A stretch of 64,000 bases of DNA from Desulfovibrionaceae bacterium. GTDB taxonomy: Bacteria; Desulfobacterota; Desulfovibrionia; Desulfovibrionales; Desulfovibrionaceae. The translations under genes and the position numbers were made by a program. The notes below the pieces were generated by a model. The model had not been told where the DNA came from. It ran no database searches and saw only the letters and a list, made by a program, of their open reading frames with translations. The stretch covers positions 186,001 to 250,000 of the forward strand of contig WRHY01000001.1 in the NCBI GenBank assembly GCA_009783025.1, in the 5' to 3' direction. This document shows positions 62,932-64,000 of this stretch, piece by piece (within the stretch, counting starts at the first letter, position 1; the number at the start of each line of letters is the position of its first letter).

Positions 62932-64000
62932 CTACCCCTGGTCCGCCTGCATAATGGGGCGCGCCACCCGCTCCAGCACTCCCTGGGCAAAAGATATGGC
63001 CATGCCGTAATTGGTCACCGGAACGCCGTGCCGCGCGCACATGCGCAAACGGCGGCGCATTTCACGCCGGTTCAGCATACAGCCGCCGCAATGCAGCACC
63101 AGTGCGTAGCGGGAGAGATCCTCCGGAAAGTCGCTGCCGGAATAAAAGGAGAACTCCAGGGAACATCCCGCGCGTTTTTGCAGCAAATTCGGAATTTTCA
63201 CCCGCGCGATATCATCGGACTGGGCATGGTGCGAACAGGCCTCGGCAACAAGCACGGCATCGTTTTCCCGCAGCGAGGCAATATGCAGCGCCCCGGCGTG
63301 CTGCAAGGGGAAATCTCCTTTCAGGCGGGCGAACAACATGGAAAAGGTGGTTACGCGAATATCTTCCGGCAAGGCATCAATAACATCCCGCACCACCTGC
63401 GAATCCGTGATCACTAAATCCGGCGCGTTCACAAGGCGGGCCAAGGTTTGCGGCAGATCCTTCCCCTGAGTGAGAACGGCAAGATGCTCCGCTTCCACCA
63501 GTTCACGCAGCACTTGCACCTGAGGCGCGATAAGCCGCCCTTTGGGCGCGGAGGCATCTATGGGCGTTACACAAATGACCGTGCTTGCCGGGGACAGCAG
63601 ATCGCACACCAGTGGCGGATCATCCTGTTGCGGCGTCAGGGCAAGCAGTGCCTCGCGCAGGAACGCGGGGTCGGCATCGTCCGCCGGGGTACTTACAATA
63701 AAAGGGATTCCCTTTTCCCGGCAAAAATCCAAATCCTGTTGACGCGCGGGCCTGCGGTCGCCCTTGTTGAAAACAACCAGGACCGGCGTCTCCAGGGCCA
63801 GCAACTCGTCGATAAGCGCCAGTTCCGCCTGTCCCAGGCCGGACTCATCCGTCACCACAAGGGCTATATCCGCGCGGGCCATGATCGTGCGGGCGGAACT
63901 CAGGCGCAGTGCGCCCAAAGCTCCGGCCTCGTCCATGCCCGCTGTATCGTAAAAGGTCACCGGTCCATACGGCAATAATTCAAAATGTACCTGCACGGGA
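62932..64000 (-). CDS. hydF: [FeFe]-hydrogenase maturation GTPase HydF (5' end outside window)
   Basis: The C-terminal 356 residues of HydF. The visible part begins after the GTPase P-loop and includes FYDTAGMDEAG (switch II, DxAG), ADIALVVTDE, VLVVFNKGDRR (NKxD), a dimerisation domain, and the Fe-S binding C-terminus: CSHHAQSDDIARVKIPN (C-x-H) and HCGGCMLNRREM (H-C-x2-C). HydF is the scaffold on which the 2Fe subcluster of [FeFe]-hydrogenase is built. The frame continues to the right edge; the residues at 63996 are internal, not a start. Confidence 0.94.
   Translation of the reverse strand, partial: PVQVHFELLPYGPVTFYDTAGMDEAGALGALRLSSARTIMARADIALVVTDESGLGQAELALIDELLALETPVLVVFNKGDRRPARQQDLDFCREKGIPFIVSTPADDADPAFLREALLALTPQQDDPPLVCDLLSPASTVICVTPIDASAPKGRLIAPQVQVLRELVEAEHLAVLTQGKDLPQTLARLVNAPDLVITDSQVVRDVIDALPEDIRVTTFSMLFARLKGDFPLQHAGALHIASLRENDAVLVAEACSHHAQSDDIARVKIPNLLQKRAGCSLEFSFYSGSDFPEDLSRYALVLHCGGCMLNRREMRRRLRMCARHGVPVTNYGMAISFAQGVLERVARPIMQADQG

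Noticed and set aside
1..64000. CRISPR array, prophage or insertion sequence
   Set aside because: No direct-repeat/spacer array, transposase, integrase or phage structural gene was seen. The single ORF6N gene alone does not make a prophage.

Overview
The window looks like a chromosomal segment of a Desulfovibrio-type sulfate reducer (Desulfovibrionaceae or close kin). This is inferred from gene content, not from a 16S sequence. The pointers are a B12-dependent ribonucleotide reductase, futalosine-route menaquinone genes (mqnB with a UbiE/MenG methyltransferase and a polyprenyl synthase), a HydF [FeFe]-hydrogenase maturase, a diheme cytochrome c, a DUF362 ferredoxin-like protein, a sigma54-driven flgB-flgC-fliE-fliF operon and a giant type I secretion adhesin. 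Coding DNA is GC-rich. The main exceptions are the adhesin leader (about 3830-4010), the 25.9-26.2 kb intergenic region and an AT-rich diguanylate cyclase at 52.5-53.4 kb. I found no rRNA, tRNA, CRISPR array, transposase or integrase.

Layout. 1-4.3 kb: N-terminal 1,204 residues of a repetitive adhesin (runs off the left edge) and its long AT-rich leader. 4.3-6.7 kb: cdnL/carD, rho and a small companion. 6.9-13.9 kb: DUF721 protein, hybrid histidine kinase, double-CAP secreted protein, DUF362 ferredoxin protein and a divergent membrane-anchored protein. 13.9-16 kb: an ion transporter followed by a PII-like protein. 16.2-21.9 kb: menaquinone cluster with an embedded UDP-sugar dehydrogenase. 21.9-25.8 kb: Rsh (ppGpp) and a peptide-binding protein. 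26.4-32.1 kb: SWIM-SNF2 ATPase facing nrdJ. 32.2-37.1 kb: leftward run of TauE permease, trpS, M50 protease, receiver, nuclease and a sensor-like protein. 37.3-42.7 kb: purA, holB-like, K+ channel. 42.7-49.1 kb: cytochrome, mnmA, metQ, a diguanylate cyclase and a TPR protein. 49.5-52.5 kb: flagellar basal-body genes. 52.5-64 kb: diguanylate cyclase, purU, queD, trmI, an ORF6N protein, ilvD, two polysaccharide genes, pyrD, pyrK and the 3' part of hydF.

The most striking non-genic signal is a dispersed family of large, nearly mirror-symmetric hairpin elements (mostly 130-170 bp). Nine copies lie between genes at about 6.8, 14.4, 26.3, 29.8, 40.3, 45.9, 48.3, 54.9 and 62.6 kb. Stem sequences differ strongly between copies yet stay self-complementary. 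Two features are constant: a GTAC-loop-GTAC type apex, and an internal loop about 30-38 nt from the apex with CGTCA on one arm opposite TTCCTTG on the other. Two smaller hairpin families are also present: GGGG-CTCTG-CCCC double hairpins, and hairpins abutting start codons.

Coordinates are as read by eye. Start codons were adjusted using Shine-Dalgarno sites and family lengths where stated. Function calls rest on recognised motifs, not on database searches.
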